Shown one piece after another: positions 53,076 to 63,126 of a stretch of 64,000 nt of DNA (within the stretch, counting starts at the first letter, position 1; each line of letters begins with the position of its first letter). The stretch spans positions 62,001 to 126,000 of the forward strand of contig ONDS01000004.1 of assembly GCA_900316685.1 (NCBI GenBank), in the 5' to 3' direction. This DNA comes from an uncultured Prevotellaceae bacterium (lineage in GTDB: Bacteria > Bacteroidota > Bacteroidia > Bacteroidales > Bacteroidaceae). The notes beneath the pieces were generated by a model. The model was not told the DNA's origin. It did not search any database and worked only from the letters and a program-made list of their open reading frames with translations. The position numbers and the translations under genes were made by a program.

Positions 53076-55046
53076 ATGGCAGAAATACAAAACAACGGAA
53101 CGAATTATTCAGCCAGCAACATACAAGTGTTGGAAGGCTTGGAGGCTGTGCGCAAGCGCCCGGCCATGTACATAGGCGACATCAGTGAGAAAGGTCTGCA
53201 CCATTTGGTGAACGAGACCGTGGACAACTCCATCGACGAGGCGATGGCGGGTTTCTGTACCCACATCGAAGTGACTATCAACGAGGACAATTCCATCACC
53301 GTGCTCGACAATGGTCGAGGCATCCCCGTCGACGAGCATAAGAAATTGCACAAGTCGGCCCTGGAAGTGGTGATGACCGTGCTCCATGCCGGCGGCAAGT
53401 TCGATAAAGGCTCCTACAAGGTGAGCGGCGGTCTGCACGGCGTGGGCGTGAGTTGCGTGAACGCCCTCTCGGAGCACATGCTCTCCCAAGTGTTCCGCGA
53501 CGGCAAGATTTACCAGCAGGAATACGAGAAGGGCAAACCCCTATATCCCGTGAAGGTGGTGGGCGAGACCGACCAGCGCGGCACGCGCCAGCAATTCTGG
53601 CCCGACCCCACGATATTCACCACCACGACCTACCAGTGGGACATCATCGCCCGTCGTATGCGTGAGCTGGCCTATCTGAACGCCGGCATCACCATCACCC
53701 TGCGCGATATGCGCCCCGACGAAGAAGGGAAGACCAAGGAAGCCGTCTACCATGCCAAGGAAGGCCTGAAGGAGTTCGTGCGCTATATCGACCGCCATCG
53801 CACCCATCTCTTCGACGATGTGATCTACCTGAAGACCGAGAAACAGGGCATCCCCATCGAGGTGGCCGTGATGTACAATACCGACTATTCCGAGAACATC
53901 CACTCTTATGTGAACAATATCAACACCATCGAGGGCGGTACCCACTTGATGGGTTTCCGTATGGCCCTGACGCGTACGTTGAAGAAATACGCCGACAGCG
54001 ACCCCGCCATCGCCAAGCAGATAGAGAAGGCCAAGATCGAGATAGCCGGCGAGGACTTCCGCGAAGGCCTTACCGCCGTCATCTCTATCAAGGTGGCTGA
54101 GCCTCAGTTCGAAGGCCAAACGAAGACCAAGCTGGGCAACAGCGAGGTGACCGGTGCCGTTCAGCAGGCTGTGGGCGAGGCTTTGGCCAACTATTTGGAG
54201 GAGCATCCCAAGGAGGCCCACCAAATATGCGACAAGGTGGTGTTGGCCGCTACGGCACGTATCGCCGCCCGCAAGGCGCGTGAGAGCGTGCAGCGTAAGA
54301 ACGTGATGTCGGGCGGCGGCCTGCCCGGCAAGTTGGCAGACTGCTCCAACAAGGATCCCAAAGCATGTGAGATATTCCTTGTGGAGGGTGACTCCGCCGG
54401 TGGCTCCGCCAAGCAAGGTCGCGACCGCTACACCCAGGCCATCCTTCCCCTGCGTGGCAAGATTCTCAACGTGGAGAAGGTGCAGTGGCACCGAGTGTTC
54501 GAAGCCGAGTCGGTGATGAACATCATCCAGAGCATCGGCGTGCGTTTCGGCGTGGAAGGCGAGGGTGACAAGGAAGCCAACATCGACAAACTGCGTTACG
54601 ACAAGATCATCATCATGACCGATGCCGACGTCGATGGTTCACACATCGACACGCTCATCATGACCCTCTTCTATCGTTTCATGCCCAGGGTGATTCAGGA
54701 AGGCCACCTTTACATCGCCACCCCCCCCCTCTACCTGTGCACCTACAAGAACAAGGTGAAACAATATTGCTACGACGACCGCCAGTTGCAATCGTTCCTC
54801 GACCAGTATGGTGCCGAGGAAGGCAAGGGCGGCATCACCATCCAGCGCTACAAAGGTCTGGGTGAGATGAATCCCGAGCAGCTGTGGGAGACCACCATGG
54901 ATCCCAAGACCCGACTGCTCAAGCAGGTGACCATAGAGAACGCCGCCGAGGCCGACGAGATATTCTCCATGCTCATGGGCGATGATGTGGAACCGCGCCG
55001 CGAGTTCATCGAGAAAAACGCCACCTACGCCAATATCGACGCATAA
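53076..55046 (+). CDS. gyrB: DNA gyrase subunit B
   Basis: The start MAEIQNNGTNYSASNIQVLEGLEAVRKRP is chosen because it matches family length (656 residues); the longer frame reaches into the leader. The protein has the GHKL ATPase motifs (ETVDNSIDEA, VLDNGRGIPV, GGLHGVGVSCVNAL), the transducer domain and the TOPRIM metal-binding motifs (EGDSAGGSAKQGRD; DADVDGSHI), and ends with the IQRYKGLGEMNPEQLWETTMDP tail. It drives ATP-dependent negative supercoiling with GyrA and is the target of aminocoumarins. It lies after the tandem promoter. Confidence 0.97.
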   Translation: MAEIQNNGTNYSASNIQVLEGLEAVRKRPAMYIGDISEKGLHHLVNETVDNSIDEAMAGFCTHIEVTINEDNSITVLDNGRGIPVDEHKKLHKSALEVVMTVLHAGGKFDKGSYKVSGGLHGVGVSCVNALSEHMLSQVFRDGKIYQQEYEKGKPLYPVKVVGETDQRGTRQQFWPDPTIFTTTTYQWDIIARRMRELAYLNAGITITLRDMRPDEEGKTKEAVYHAKEGLKEFVRYIDRHRTHLFDDVIYLKTEKQGIPIEVAVMYNTDYSENIHSYVNNINTIEGGTHLMGFRMALTRTLKKYADSDPAIAKQIEKAKIEIAGEDFREGLTAVISIKVAEPQFEGQTKTKLGNSEVTGAVQQAVGEALANYLEEHPKEAHQICDKVVLAATARIAARKARESVQRKNVMSGGGLPGKLADCSNKDPKACEIFLVEGDSAGGSAKQGRDRYTQAILPLRGKILNVEKVQWHRVFEAESVMNIIQSIGVRFGVEGEGDKEANIDKLRYDKIIIMTDADVDGSHIDTLIMTLFYRFMPRVIQEGHLYIATPPLYLCTYKNKVKQYCYDDRQLQSFLDQYGAEEGKGGITIQRYKGLGEMNPEQLWETTMDPKTRLLKQVTIENAAEADEIFSMLMGDDVEPRREFIEKNATYANIDA

Positions 55047-55095
55047 ACAGCGGCCTACGCGCCAAAGTATCGTCATACATACTGTGGCATCTATC

Positions 55096-57912
55096 ATGAA
55101 TTCCTTACGAAGACTTTACTGCTTGATGATTCTGTGTTTCTGCGGACTGGCCTTGAAAGGTCAGCCTGAAACACGTGTCATCGACAGTTTGTTTCAGGTG
55201 TTCCGCCAGGAGAATGGAACGACCAAGATAGAAGCCGCCAACCGTTTGTGTCGGTTATTCAAAGAACATGAATATCTCGACACCCTCTACCAATTCAATG
55301 CTTCGACCATCGGAGTCATGCCGTTTCATGTGCTCAACGGCATGTCGTCATATTATTTTGAGACCGACCAATATAGCAAGGCCCTGGAATGCGGCAAGCA
55401 GGCATTGAAACGGTATACCCCCCAGATAGACAACGAGAGTTACGCATCATGCCTGTTCAGCCTGAGTGTCATCTGCCAACGCATGGGCAATCCCTATGAG
55501 GCCATCAAATACCAGAAGATGTGCTACGAAATGGACCTGAAGTCAGGAAACAGGGAAAACATCAGTTCATCGCTGCACAGTCTGGCCACCCTCTTCCTTG
55601 CCGCCAAGCAACCCACCGAGGCCCTCGACTTCGCCAACAAGGCCATTGCCCTGGAGCGCGAAATCGGACGTAAGGACCGCCTGGCCATCCGTCTGGGTGT
55701 TGCCTCGGAGATTTACCAACAGCTCCACCAACCCGAGAAGGCACTGGAACTTGCTCAGGAGGCCTATCAGTTGGACACCGACGAGGGCCATCCCGACAAG
55801 GCAGCCATCCGTGAGGTGATGATAGCCAACGCCCTCATCGACCTACACCGCTACGACGAGGCCCGCCAGTCGATGGAAAGAGCTCTTCCCATCCTGCAAG
55901 AAGCCAACAACCTCAACTCCTTAGTTATCTGTCACAACCAGATGGGGCGACTCCTTCTGGCACAGAAGGATAAGAACCGGGCCGCCCACCATTTCGAGCA
56001 GGCCCTGGAACTGACGAGGAAAATAGGCAACCGCTACTTGGAAAAGGCCTCACACTATGGTCTTTACGAGAGTCTGCGCGAGTCTGATCCCCAACGGGCC
56101 TTGGAAGAACTCGAACATTATTCCCAACTCAACGACTCCATCTACCATTCGCAGACAGCACAGCTCCTGAGCCAGTTTCATTCGCGCTACCATGCCGACG
56201 AGCTGACCGAGAAGAACAACGACCTGAGTCAACAAAACGAAATGCAGCGCCGGCTGAACATCGCCGCCGCCTGTGCCATCCTTGCTCTCATCGTGCTCAT
56301 GGGCATTCTCTTCTATGCCCTTCGCATGCGCACCAAGGCCACGGCGATGATGAAGAAGATGGAAGCCATGCGCCAGGACTTCTTCACGAAAATCACCCAT
56401 GAGTTCCGCACCCCGCTCACCGTCATCATGGGCATGAGCGACAATATCGCCGAAGGTCGCACCACCGACGAGAAAGAATTGCGCAAGGCAGGACGTGTCA
56501 TCCTGCGCAACGGCTACCACATGCAAAAGCTTACCAACCAGTTGCTCAATATTTCCCGTCTGCGTTCCGACCATATCAAGCCCGAGTGGCAGCACGGCGA
56601 CCTGGTGCCCTACACTGCCATGATCGTCGAGACATTCAGCGATCTGGCCCTCCATAATGGACTGACCCTTGACTATCTCCACGACGAAGAGAGTTTGATG
56701 ACCGATTTCGTGCCCGAGCTCTACCACACCCTGTTGTACAATCTCCTTTCCAACGCCATCAAGTTCACACCTGCCGACGGACGCATCACCGTTCGTCTGT
56801 CCGCCGACGCACGGACGGTGAGCTTAGACGTGAGCGACACCGGCGTGGGCATACCCGAAAAAGATCTACCCCATTTGTTCGAAGAGTTCTACACCTCGGA
56901 GAAAGAGAGTTCAAGCATCGGCACCGGGGTGGGCCTGGCGCTGGTCAAACAGATTGTCGACGTCTTGGAGGGCGACATCGACGTGACGACTCAGGAAGGG
57001 GTAGGCACCACTTTCCTGATACATCTGCAGCGCAAGCATGGCAGCGAGCAATGGCCCGCCTTCGCGGGTCGCGAACCGCTGGAAAAGGCCTACACTCCCT
57101 ATAAGGACAACGATGACGACTACAAGGAAGACGCCCAGACCACCGACCAGCGGCAGCGCGTGCTCATTGTGGAGGACAACGACGATGTGATGGGTTATAT
57201 CCGTTCGCTGCTCACCCACGACTATGCCCTTTACATGGCCAGCAACGGCACCGAGGGCCTGGAAAAAGCCCATCAGATAATCCCCGACATCATCATCACC
57301 GACCTGATGATGCCTGGCATCGACGGTCTGCAGCTTTGCGAGCGCATCAAGAGCGACCCGTTGCTCAGCCATATCCCCGTAGTGGTGGTCACCGCCAAGA
57401 GCGAAGATACCGACCGTATCCGCGGATTGAAAGCCGGTGCCGACGCCTACTTAGTGAAACCCTTCATCGCCAACGAATTGTTGGTACGTGTGGAGAAACT
57501 CCTGCTCCTCCGCCAACAGCTACGTGAGCGTTTCAGCCAAGCCATCCTGCAACACGAGGAGCAGCCCAAGGAAGAGCTCAACCCCATCGACCAGCAATTC
57601 TTGGAAAAGATGAACCAGACCATAGCCGACCAGATGGAAAAAGGACAGATCGACGTAGAGAGCATCTCCTCAGCCATGTGCATGAGCAGCAAGCAACTGC
57701 GCCGCAAGCTACTCGCCATCACCGGCGAGACCACTTCCTCTTACGTTCTTCATCTCCGCCTGAACAAAGCCAAGGACCTGCTCGACCAAGCTCCCGACCT
57801 GAATATTGGCGACATAGCCTTACGTTGCGGTTTCGAGGACAACGCCCACTTCGCGCGCGCTTTCAAACAGTACTTCAACCTGACACCGACACAGTACAGG
57901 AAAAAGGGGTGA
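55096..57912 (+). CDS. Hybrid histidine kinase-response regulator with TPR sensor and AraC output
   Basis: The start MNSLRRLYCLMILCFCGLALKG opens a signal peptide. The 938 residues comprise: periplasmic TPRs (about 60-370), one TM helix (about 388-410), HisKA with His435 (TKITHEFRTPL), a GHKL ATPase (LYNLLSNAIKF, DTGVGIPEKD, GTGVGLALVK), a receiver with Asp736 (IITDLMMPGIDG) and an AraC-type DNA-binding domain (ALRCGFEDNAHFARAFKQYF). All catalytic residues are present. It resembles Bacteroidota one-protein hybrid two-component systems, but the sensor is TPR rather than the common NHL/YYY propeller. It is followed by a GH95 gene, a possible target. Confidence 0.9.
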   Translation: MNSLRRLYCLMILCFCGLALKGQPETRVIDSLFQVFRQENGTTKIEAANRLCRLFKEHEYLDTLYQFNASTIGVMPFHVLNGMSSYYFETDQYSKALECGKQALKRYTPQIDNESYASCLFSLSVICQRMGNPYEAIKYQKMCYEMDLKSGNRENISSSLHSLATLFLAAKQPTEALDFANKAIALEREIGRKDRLAIRLGVASEIYQQLHQPEKALELAQEAYQLDTDEGHPDKAAIREVMIANALIDLHRYDEARQSMERALPILQEANNLNSLVICHNQMGRLLLAQKDKNRAAHHFEQALELTRKIGNRYLEKASHYGLYESLRESDPQRALEELEHYSQLNDSIYHSQTAQLLSQFHSRYHADELTEKNNDLSQQNEMQRRLNIAAACAILALIVLMGILFYALRMRTKATAMMKKMEAMRQDFFTKITHEFRTPLTVIMGMSDNIAEGRTTDEKELRKAGRVILRNGYHMQKLTNQLLNISRLRSDHIKPEWQHGDLVPYTAMIVETFSDLALHNGLTLDYLHDEESLMTDFVPELYHTLLYNLLSNAIKFTPADGRITVRLSADARTVSLDVSDTGVGIPEKDLPHLFEEFYTSEKESSSIGTGVGLALVKQIVDVLEGDIDVTTQEGVGTTFLIHLQRKHGSEQWPAFAGREPLEKAYTPYKDNDDDYKEDAQTTDQRQRVLIVEDNDDVMGYIRSLLTHDYALYMASNGTEGLEKAHQIIPDIIITDLMMPGIDGLQLCERIKSDPLLSHIPVVVVTAKSEDTDRIRGLKAGADAYLVKPFIANELLVRVEKLLLLRQQLRERFSQAILQHEEQPKEELNPIDQQFLEKMNQTIADQMEKGQIDVESISSAMCMSSKQLRRKLLAITGETTSSYVLHLRLNKAKDLLDQAPDLNIGDIALRCGFEDNAHFARAFKQYFNLTPTQYRKKG

Positions 57913-58104
57913 GGCTTTTTAAGGAGCACAGAAGTTCGGGAGTTTAGTCAATGGTTTGTGGAGTGTAGGAGTTCGGGAGTTTGGACAATAGCCGGAGGAG
58001 TAATGGCTTAACTACTCAACTACTCAACTACTTAAAAAAGGCGTTTTGTCCGAAAAATACAATTTTTTGTCCGATTTATCCTATCCATTTCACTCTTTTT
58101 GCTA

Positions 58105-58275
58105 TAATTTTGCAGCAGGAAAGACAAACATCAAAAGAATGTTTGGATTACTTGCTGAAACTTTTATCATATATTCGATTACTCTTAGTTAAAGACACTA
58201 AGCAAATGTATTAAGCGTAAAGTTTTGTTATCTTCACTCATGGTTGCCGCGAGGCAGCCATGTTGTTTTTATATA
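58105..58275 (+). ncRNA. Candidate small RNA or attenuated leader
   Basis: A -7-like TAATTTTG followed by C (58105-58112) and a terminator-like hairpin at 58239-58262 bound about 150 nt. Inside is a 17-codon frame ([17 protein letters not shown]). The GH95 promoter starts just after the hairpin. This is suggestive only. Confidence 0.3.
58239..58272 (+). terminator. Hairpin plus T-rich tract before the GH95 promoter
   Basis: CATGGTTGCC pairs with GGCAGCCATG around GCGA (one T-G pair) and is followed by TTGTTTTTATAT. Confidence 0.6.
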
Positions 58276-58315
58276 TTTTCCCTCGCCAAAAGAAGCGAAA
58301 TTCAAAAAAAACATG

Positions 58316-58323
58316 TATTTTTG
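58316..58323 (+). promoter_or_regulatory. -7 box of the GH95 gene
   Basis: TATTTTTG followed by C lies 22 bp before ATG 58345. No good -33 TTG is seen, so an activator may be needed. Confidence 0.5.
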
Positions 58324-58344
58324 CACATCCAACCTATATATTAT

Positions 58345-60729
58345 ATGCAGATTATGACGCCCATCATTCACAGACGACAAACGCTCATATCTATCTTTAC
58401 ACTCCTATCCGTTATCGCTATCGCCCAGCAGCCGTCTATGCGCATATGGGACGACAAGCCTGCCACCTTTTTCGAGGAATCGATGCCTTTAGGCAACGGC
58501 AAACTGGGAGCCTTGGTATATGGCGGCATCGAGGAAAACACCATCCAACTCAACGATATCACCCTATGGACCGGCACACCCGTCAACCAGGAGGAAGACT
58601 TAGGTGCCTCGCGGTGGATAGCACCTATCCGCGAAGCCCTTTTCCGCGAGGATTACGCACTGGCCGACTCGCTGCAACGCCACGTGCAAGGGCATAACTC
58701 ACAGTTCTACCAACCCTTGGCCACCATCCTTATCGCCGGCAAACACACCAGCCCCGCAAGCGGCTACCGAAGAGAGCTCGACCTCGACAGCGCCCTCTGT
58801 CGCGACCAATACACCATGGGCGGCACTACCATCCGCCGCGAATATTTCACCTCGCACCCCGACCAATGCTTCGCCATGCGCATGACCAGCGACCGTAGGG
58901 GCGGCATCGACTGCGACATCCGACTCACCTCGTTGGTGCCTCATAGCACCCGTGGCCGCGGCGGGCAGCTCACCATCCTGGGCCACGCCATCGGCGACCC
59001 TCGCGAGAGCATCCATTTCTGCGGCATGCTGACAGCCAAGAGCACCGACGGGCAAGTGTACGCCACCGACTCGACCCTCCATGTGGAGGGAGCCACCGAC
59101 GTGACGCTCTACTTCATCAACGAGACCTCGTTCAATGGAGCCCGCCAACACCCCGTGACGCAAGGCTCACCCTATATGGAGAAAGCCGCCGATGCCGCAT
59201 GGCACCTCGTCAACTACACCTGGGATGAGTTGCGCCAACGCCATGTGGCCGACTACCGCCAGTACTACACACGCATGAGCCTACATCTGGCAGGCAGCAG
59301 CGAAGACACGTCGGCGACTACCGCCCAACAGTTGAAGGAGTATACCGACCAAGGGAAAGCCAACCCCTACTTAGAAACCCTCTACATGCAGTTCGGGCGC
59401 TACCTGCTCATCTCCTGTTCACGCACCGAAGGAGTGCCTGCCAACCTGCAAGGTCTCTGGACTCCCCATCTCTATTCGCCATGGCGCGGCAACTACACGG
59501 TGAACATCAATTTGGAAGAGAACTATTGGCCTGCCGAAGTGGCCAACATAGGCGAGATGACCCTGCCGCTGAACCGTTTCGTGGCCTCGCTGGCCGAGAA
59601 CGGGCGCCACACCGCCACCCATTACTACGGCATAGACCGCGGTTGGTGTTCCTCGCACAACTCCGACATCTGGGCCATGACCAACCCCGTGGGCGAAAAG
59701 AACGAGATGCCCGAGTGGGCCAACTGGAACATGGGAGGGGCATGGTTGGTGAACACCCTTTGGGAGCACTACCTATTCTCCACCGATAAGGAATACCTTG
59801 CCCATACCGCCTATCCGCTGATGAAAGGCGCCGCCGAGTTCTGTCTGTCATGGCTCATCCCCAATCCCCATCATCCCGAGGAGCTCATCACTGCACCGAG
59901 CACGTCGCCCGAGAACGAGTATGTGAACAGTGCCGGCTATCATGGCATGACCTGTTATGGCGGCACCGCCGACCTGGCCATCATCCGCGAGCTGTTCCTC
60001 AACACCCTCAGTGCCGCCCAAGCCTTGGATGTCGACACGTCTTTGCGCGAGGAGCTGACCCATGCCCTGCAACGGCTGCACCCCTATACGGTAGGTCGGC
60101 GTGGCAACTTGCAGGAATGGTATCACGACTGGCGCGATTTCGACGACCACCATCGCCATCAGTCCCATCTGATCGGTCTTTATCCCGGCCACCATATCAC
60201 CATCGCCGACGAGCGTCTGTCGGCAGCCTGCCGTCGCACCTTGGAGATCAAGGGCGACGAGAGTACCGGTTGGAGCACCGGTTGGCGCATCAACCTCTGG
60301 GCGCGGTTGCACGACGGCGAGCACGCCTACCGCATCTTCCGCAAGCTGCTCACCTATGTGTCGCCCGATGGTTATGACGGTCCCGACAAACGTCGTTCCG
60401 GCGGCACCTACCCCAACCTGTTCGACGCCCATCCCCCCTTCCAGATCGACGGCAACTTCGGTGGTACGGCAGGTGTCTGCGAGATGCTCCTGCAAAGCCA
60501 TACCGGAGCTATCGAGCTGTTGCCCGCCCTTCCCCAGGCATGGTCGGAAGGTAGCGTCAAGGGACTGCGGGCCCGCGGTGGCTACGAGATAGACATGACC
60601 TGGCGACAGGGTAAGGTGGTGCAGGCCACCCTACGTTGCACCCATGCCGGCGATGTGACGGTACATTATAACGGACAAACGAAAACCATTCATTTCAGCC
60701 ATGACGGAGATGAACAAATCCTCAGATAA
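58345..60729 (+). CDS. Glycoside hydrolase family 95 (alpha-L-fucosidase type)
   Basis: The start [28 protein letters not shown] gives a signal peptide; MTPIIHRR at 58354 is also possible. The ~794-residue protein begins with the GH95 N-terminal beta domain ([33 protein letters not shown]). It has the catalytic (alpha/alpha)6 motifs [15 protein letters not shown] (Asn pair), [13 protein letters not shown] (the Glu expected as general acid) and [18 protein letters not shown] (Asp). Such enzymes remove alpha-1,2-fucose or related galactose from host or plant glycans. No SusC/SusD genes are nearby. Its last 29 bp overlap an AraC regulator gene. Confidence 0.9.
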   Translation: MQIMTPIIHRRQTLISIFTLLSVIAIAQQPSMRIWDDKPATFFEESMPLGNGKLGALVYGGIEENTIQLNDITLWTGTPVNQEEDLGASRWIAPIREALFREDYALADSLQRHVQGHNSQFYQPLATILIAGKHTSPASGYRRELDLDSALCRDQYTMGGTTIRREYFTSHPDQCFAMRMTSDRRGGIDCDIRLTSLVPHSTRGRGGQLTILGHAIGDPRESIHFCGMLTAKSTDGQVYATDSTLHVEGATDVTLYFINETSFNGARQHPVTQGSPYMEKAADAAWHLVNYTWDELRQRHVADYRQYYTRMSLHLAGSSEDTSATTAQQLKEYTDQGKANPYLETLYMQFGRYLLISCSRTEGVPANLQGLWTPHLYSPWRGNYTVNINLEENYWPAEVANIGEMTLPLNRFVASLAENGRHTATHYYGIDRGWCSSHNSDIWAMTNPVGEKNEMPEWANWNMGGAWLVNTLWEHYLFSTDKEYLAHTAYPLMKGAAEFCLSWLIPNPHHPEELITAPSTSPENEYVNSAGYHGMTCYGGTADLAIIRELFLNTLSAAQALDVDTSLREELTHALQRLHPYTVGRRGNLQEWYHDWRDFDDHHRHQSHLIGLYPGHHITIADERLSAACRRTLEIKGDESTGWSTGWRINLWARLHDGEHAYRIFRKLLTYVSPDGYDGPDKRRSGGTYPNLFDAHPPFQIDGNFGGTAGVCEMLLQSHTGAIELLPALPQAWSEGSVKGLRARGGYEIDMTWRQGKVVQATLRCTHAGDVTVHYNGQTKTIHFSHDGDEQILR

Positions 60730-61624
60730 TGATACGAACAGCATGGGCAACATCCTGACGAATGCCACCGTCGCCTTGGCGAAGAAAGAGTTGGAAGGCG
60801 GTCATTTCCTCGACGACGACCTGATACTCTTCGACCGTTTCGAAGACATGCCCCTGCCGAAGGAGCCACGCCGCATCAACTGTCTGTTTGTGGCCCTATG
60901 TACAGAAGGAACAGCCCGTTACATGGTCGACACCTTGGAATTCCAAGCCCAGAAAAACGATGTCATCATCATCAATGCCGGTCATGTGACCAACAACTAT
61001 TTCCTCAGCCCCGACTGCCGAGGCATAGCCATCATGATATCCGACAGCTATTTCCAAGAGGCCATCAAGGATATCCACGAAATATCGTCACTGTTTCTCT
61101 TCGCGCAGTCGCATCCCGTCTTCCACATTCAGGAAGAAACGGTCCAGACCTTCGTGGAATATTTCACGTTGATACAAAAAAAGGTGAAGGATAATGACCA
61201 CCGCTTCCGCAGGGAGTTGGTGAGCGTATTGCTCAAGGCCATGCTTTACGACATCGGCAACGAGATCTACCAGTTGCAACTGAGCACCGACACCAAACAG
61301 ACACGAGGCGAGAAGATTTTCAGCGACTTTATCCTCCTGCTCCGGAATCATTTCCGCCACGAGCGGCGTGTAAACTGGTACGCACAACAGCTCTTCATCA
61401 CCCCCAAATACCTGAGCGAGTCGGTCAAGTTGGTGAGCAAGCGAACGCCCAACGATTGGATTGACCGTTATGTGATCATGGAGATTCGTGTGTTGCTGAG
61501 AAATTCCACATTGAGTATCAAGGAGATAGCCCAAGAACTGCATTTTCCCAACCAATCATTCCTTGGTAAGTATTTCAAGGAGCATGTAGGTGTGTCGCCG
61601 TCGAAATACAGGAAAGGGGGATGA
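60701..61624 (+). CDS. AraC-family transcriptional regulator
   Basis: The 307-residue protein has an N-terminal cupin-like region ([22 protein letters not shown]...[11 protein letters not shown]) and a C-terminal AraC helix-turn-helix pair ([64 protein letters not shown]). It likely senses a ligand through the cupin domain. The start overlaps the 3' end of the GH95 gene by 29 bp; ATG 60710 or 60743 are alternatives. Overlap implies cotranscription and a role in regulating the fucosidase or related genes. Confidence 0.85.
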   Translation: MTEMNKSSDNDTNSMGNILTNATVALAKKELEGGHFLDDDLILFDRFEDMPLPKEPRRINCLFVALCTEGTARYMVDTLEFQAQKNDVIIINAGHVTNNYFLSPDCRGIAIMISDSYFQEAIKDIHEISSLFLFAQSHPVFHIQEETVQTFVEYFTLIQKKVKDNDHRFRRELVSVLLKAMLYDIGNEIYQLQLSTDTKQTRGEKIFSDFILLLRNHFRHERRVNWYAQQLFITPKYLSESVKLVSKRTPNDWIDRYVIMEIRVLLRNSTLSIKEIAQELHFPNQSFLGKYFKEHVGVSPSKYRKGG

Positions 61625-61752
61625 ATATTAATAGGTGAGGGGTGAGAGGTGAGAAGTGAGAGATATGCCTGTGTAGCAATCTCTTGCTCTCTGATCCCAA
61701 ATCCTTGGTCCTTGCTTCGTACTCCCTCCCTTAGGGAGGGTCGGGGTGGGTA
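61625..61752. repeat. GTGAGAGG and CCCTCCC repeats between convergent genes
   Basis: GTGAGGGGTGAGAGGTGAG units (61635-61665) and a GC-rich CTCCCTCCCTTAGGGAGGGT copy (61721-61752) with trailing CGGGGTGGG belong to the families at the ftsW end and at 5.58 kb. Confidence 0.7.
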
Positions 61753-62337
61753 TCAAAGCTCTTCCGCTGCCCTTTCCAACTCTTCGTACCATTCGGCACC
61801 GAAGCGACGTATGAGCGGCTCCTTGAGAAACTGATACACCCGTATGTTCTTTTCCTTACCCAGCCTGACGGCATCGGAGCAGATGGCCCAACGGTGGTAG
61901 TTCAGTCCGATAAGACCGTTGGAGAAACGTTTTTCACGTATGGGGTAAAGGGCGCAGCTGATGGGTTTGCACCAACGCGTCTTTCCCTCACGGTACACCT
62001 TTTCGAGGGCACAGAGACAACAGTTGTGGTCGTAACAAGTGAACACACAATCCTTTCCCCCCACGATGCTCGTCACCAGGTCGCCGTCACGATCGGAATA
62101 GACCACTCCCTGACGGTCTACCACCGCCTGCGCCGCCGCGGAGAGATGTGGCCATACCACATCAAGGGCCTCCTCCATTTGACCCACCTCGTCGAGTGTC
62201 ACGGGTGCGCCCGCATCACCCTCCACACAGCAAATACCTTGGCAACTGTCCAAGTCGCAACAGAAGCACTCGGTCAGGATGTCTGTCGACAGGAGCACCT
62301 GTCCCACCTGTATGATAGGTATTGTCCGATTGCCCAT
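61753..62337 (-). CDS. DUF3109-family cysteine-rich protein
   Basis: The 194-residue protein has a Cys-rich core: ECFCCDLDSCQGICCVEGDAG, then CVFTCYDHNCCLCALEKVYREGKTRWCKPISCALYPIR. The eight-or-more conserved cysteines suggest a metal cluster like that of the YkgJ/DUF3109 group. Function is unknown. It starts 1 bp after the stop of ung, so the two are cotranscribed; a link with nucleic acid repair is possible but unproven. Confidence 0.8.
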   Translation of the reverse strand: MGNRTIPIIQVGQVLLSTDILTECFCCDLDSCQGICCVEGDAGAPVTLDEVGQMEEALDVVWPHLSAAAQAVVDRQGVVYSDRDGDLVTSIVGGKDCVFTCYDHNCCLCALEKVYREGKTRWCKPISCALYPIREKRFSNGLIGLNYHRWAICSDAVRLGKEKNIRVYQFLKEPLIRRFGAEWYEELERAAEEL

Positions 62338-62338
62338 G

Positions 62339-63004
62339 TTACCAATCGATAGGTTGAATGCCGTTGTCAGCCAAGTAGCGGTTCGCCTGCGAGAAATGAT
62401 GATTGCCGAACCACCCGCCTCTGTTGGCCGAGAGTGGCGAGGGGTGCACCGATTCCAGCACCAGGTTACGCGTCTTGTCGATCATATAGCTCTTGCCCCG
62501 CGCATAACCGCCCCATAGCATATAGACGATATGCTCACGCTCCTGAGCCAACGCCCGTATCGCCGCGTCGGTGAAGGTGCGCCAGCCCAAGGTGGCATGG
62601 CTGTTGGCCAGATGTGCCCTCACGGTAAGCGTAGCGTTAAGCAGGAGCACCCCTTGCTGCGCCCATCGCGTCAGGTTTCCCGTAGCGGGTATGGGCGCAC
62701 CGAGGTCATCGTGTATCTCCTTGAAGATATTCTGCAGCGACGGGGGAAAAGGCACCCCGTCGCATACAGAGAAGCTCAGTCCATGCGCCTGTCCCGGTTC
62801 ATGATAAGGATCCTGTCCGATGATCACCACCTTCACCTTGTCGAAAGGACAGAGGTCGAAGGCATTGAATATCAGTCTTCCGGGCGGATAGCATGTGTTC
62901 GTGCGGTATTCTTCGCGCACCTTGGCGGTCAACAAACCGAAATACGGTTTGTCGAACTCACCCTGCAAACGGGTCTTCCAAGAAGGGTCTATCCGCACAT
63001 CCAT
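62339..63004 (-). CDS. ung: Uracil-DNA glycosylase
   Basis: The 221-residue family 1 enzyme has the water-activating GQDPYHEPGQAHGL (Asp65), FPPSLQNIFKEI, LLLNATLTVR and the Leu-loop HPSPLSANRGG. It removes uracil from DNA left by cytosine deamination or dUTP misincorporation, complementing the dut and dgt functions encoded elsewhere in the window. Length and motifs are standard. Confidence 0.96.
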   Translation of the reverse strand: MDVRIDPSWKTRLQGEFDKPYFGLLTAKVREEYRTNTCYPPGRLIFNAFDLCPFDKVKVVIIGQDPYHEPGQAHGLSFSVCDGVPFPPSLQNIFKEIHDDLGAPIPATGNLTRWAQQGVLLLNATLTVRAHLANSHATLGWRTFTDAAIRALAQEREHIVYMLWGGYARGKSYMIDKTRNLVLESVHPSPLSANRGGWFGNHHFSQANRYLADNGIQPIDW

Positions 63005-63006
63005 TA

Positions 63007-63119
63007 TTTATGAATTTAGGAGTTTGGGAGTTTAGGAGTTTGGGAGTTTAGGAGTTTGGGAGTTTAGACAATAGCTACTTAACTACTTAACTACTTAACT
63101 ACTTAACTTCTTAACTCCC
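63007..63119. repeat. GGAGTTTGGGAGTTTA and ACTACTTA tandem repeats
   Basis: At least five 8-bp-type GGAGTTTA/GGAGTTTG units are followed by four ACTACTTA units and AACTTCTTAACTCCCTCCC. The same two units occur together at 57930-58035. Confidence 0.8.
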
Positions 63120-63126
63120 TCCCATT

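Larger units (their letters stand above)
57913..58344. other. Intergenic region between the hybrid kinase and GH95 gene
   Basis: This 432-bp gap has AGTTCGGGAGTTT repeats and CAACTACTCAACTACTT units (57930-58032), then an AT-rich part with two possible promoter boxes, a possible small transcript and a terminator-like hairpin. No protein gene longer than a 17-residue frame is visible. Confidence 0.5.
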
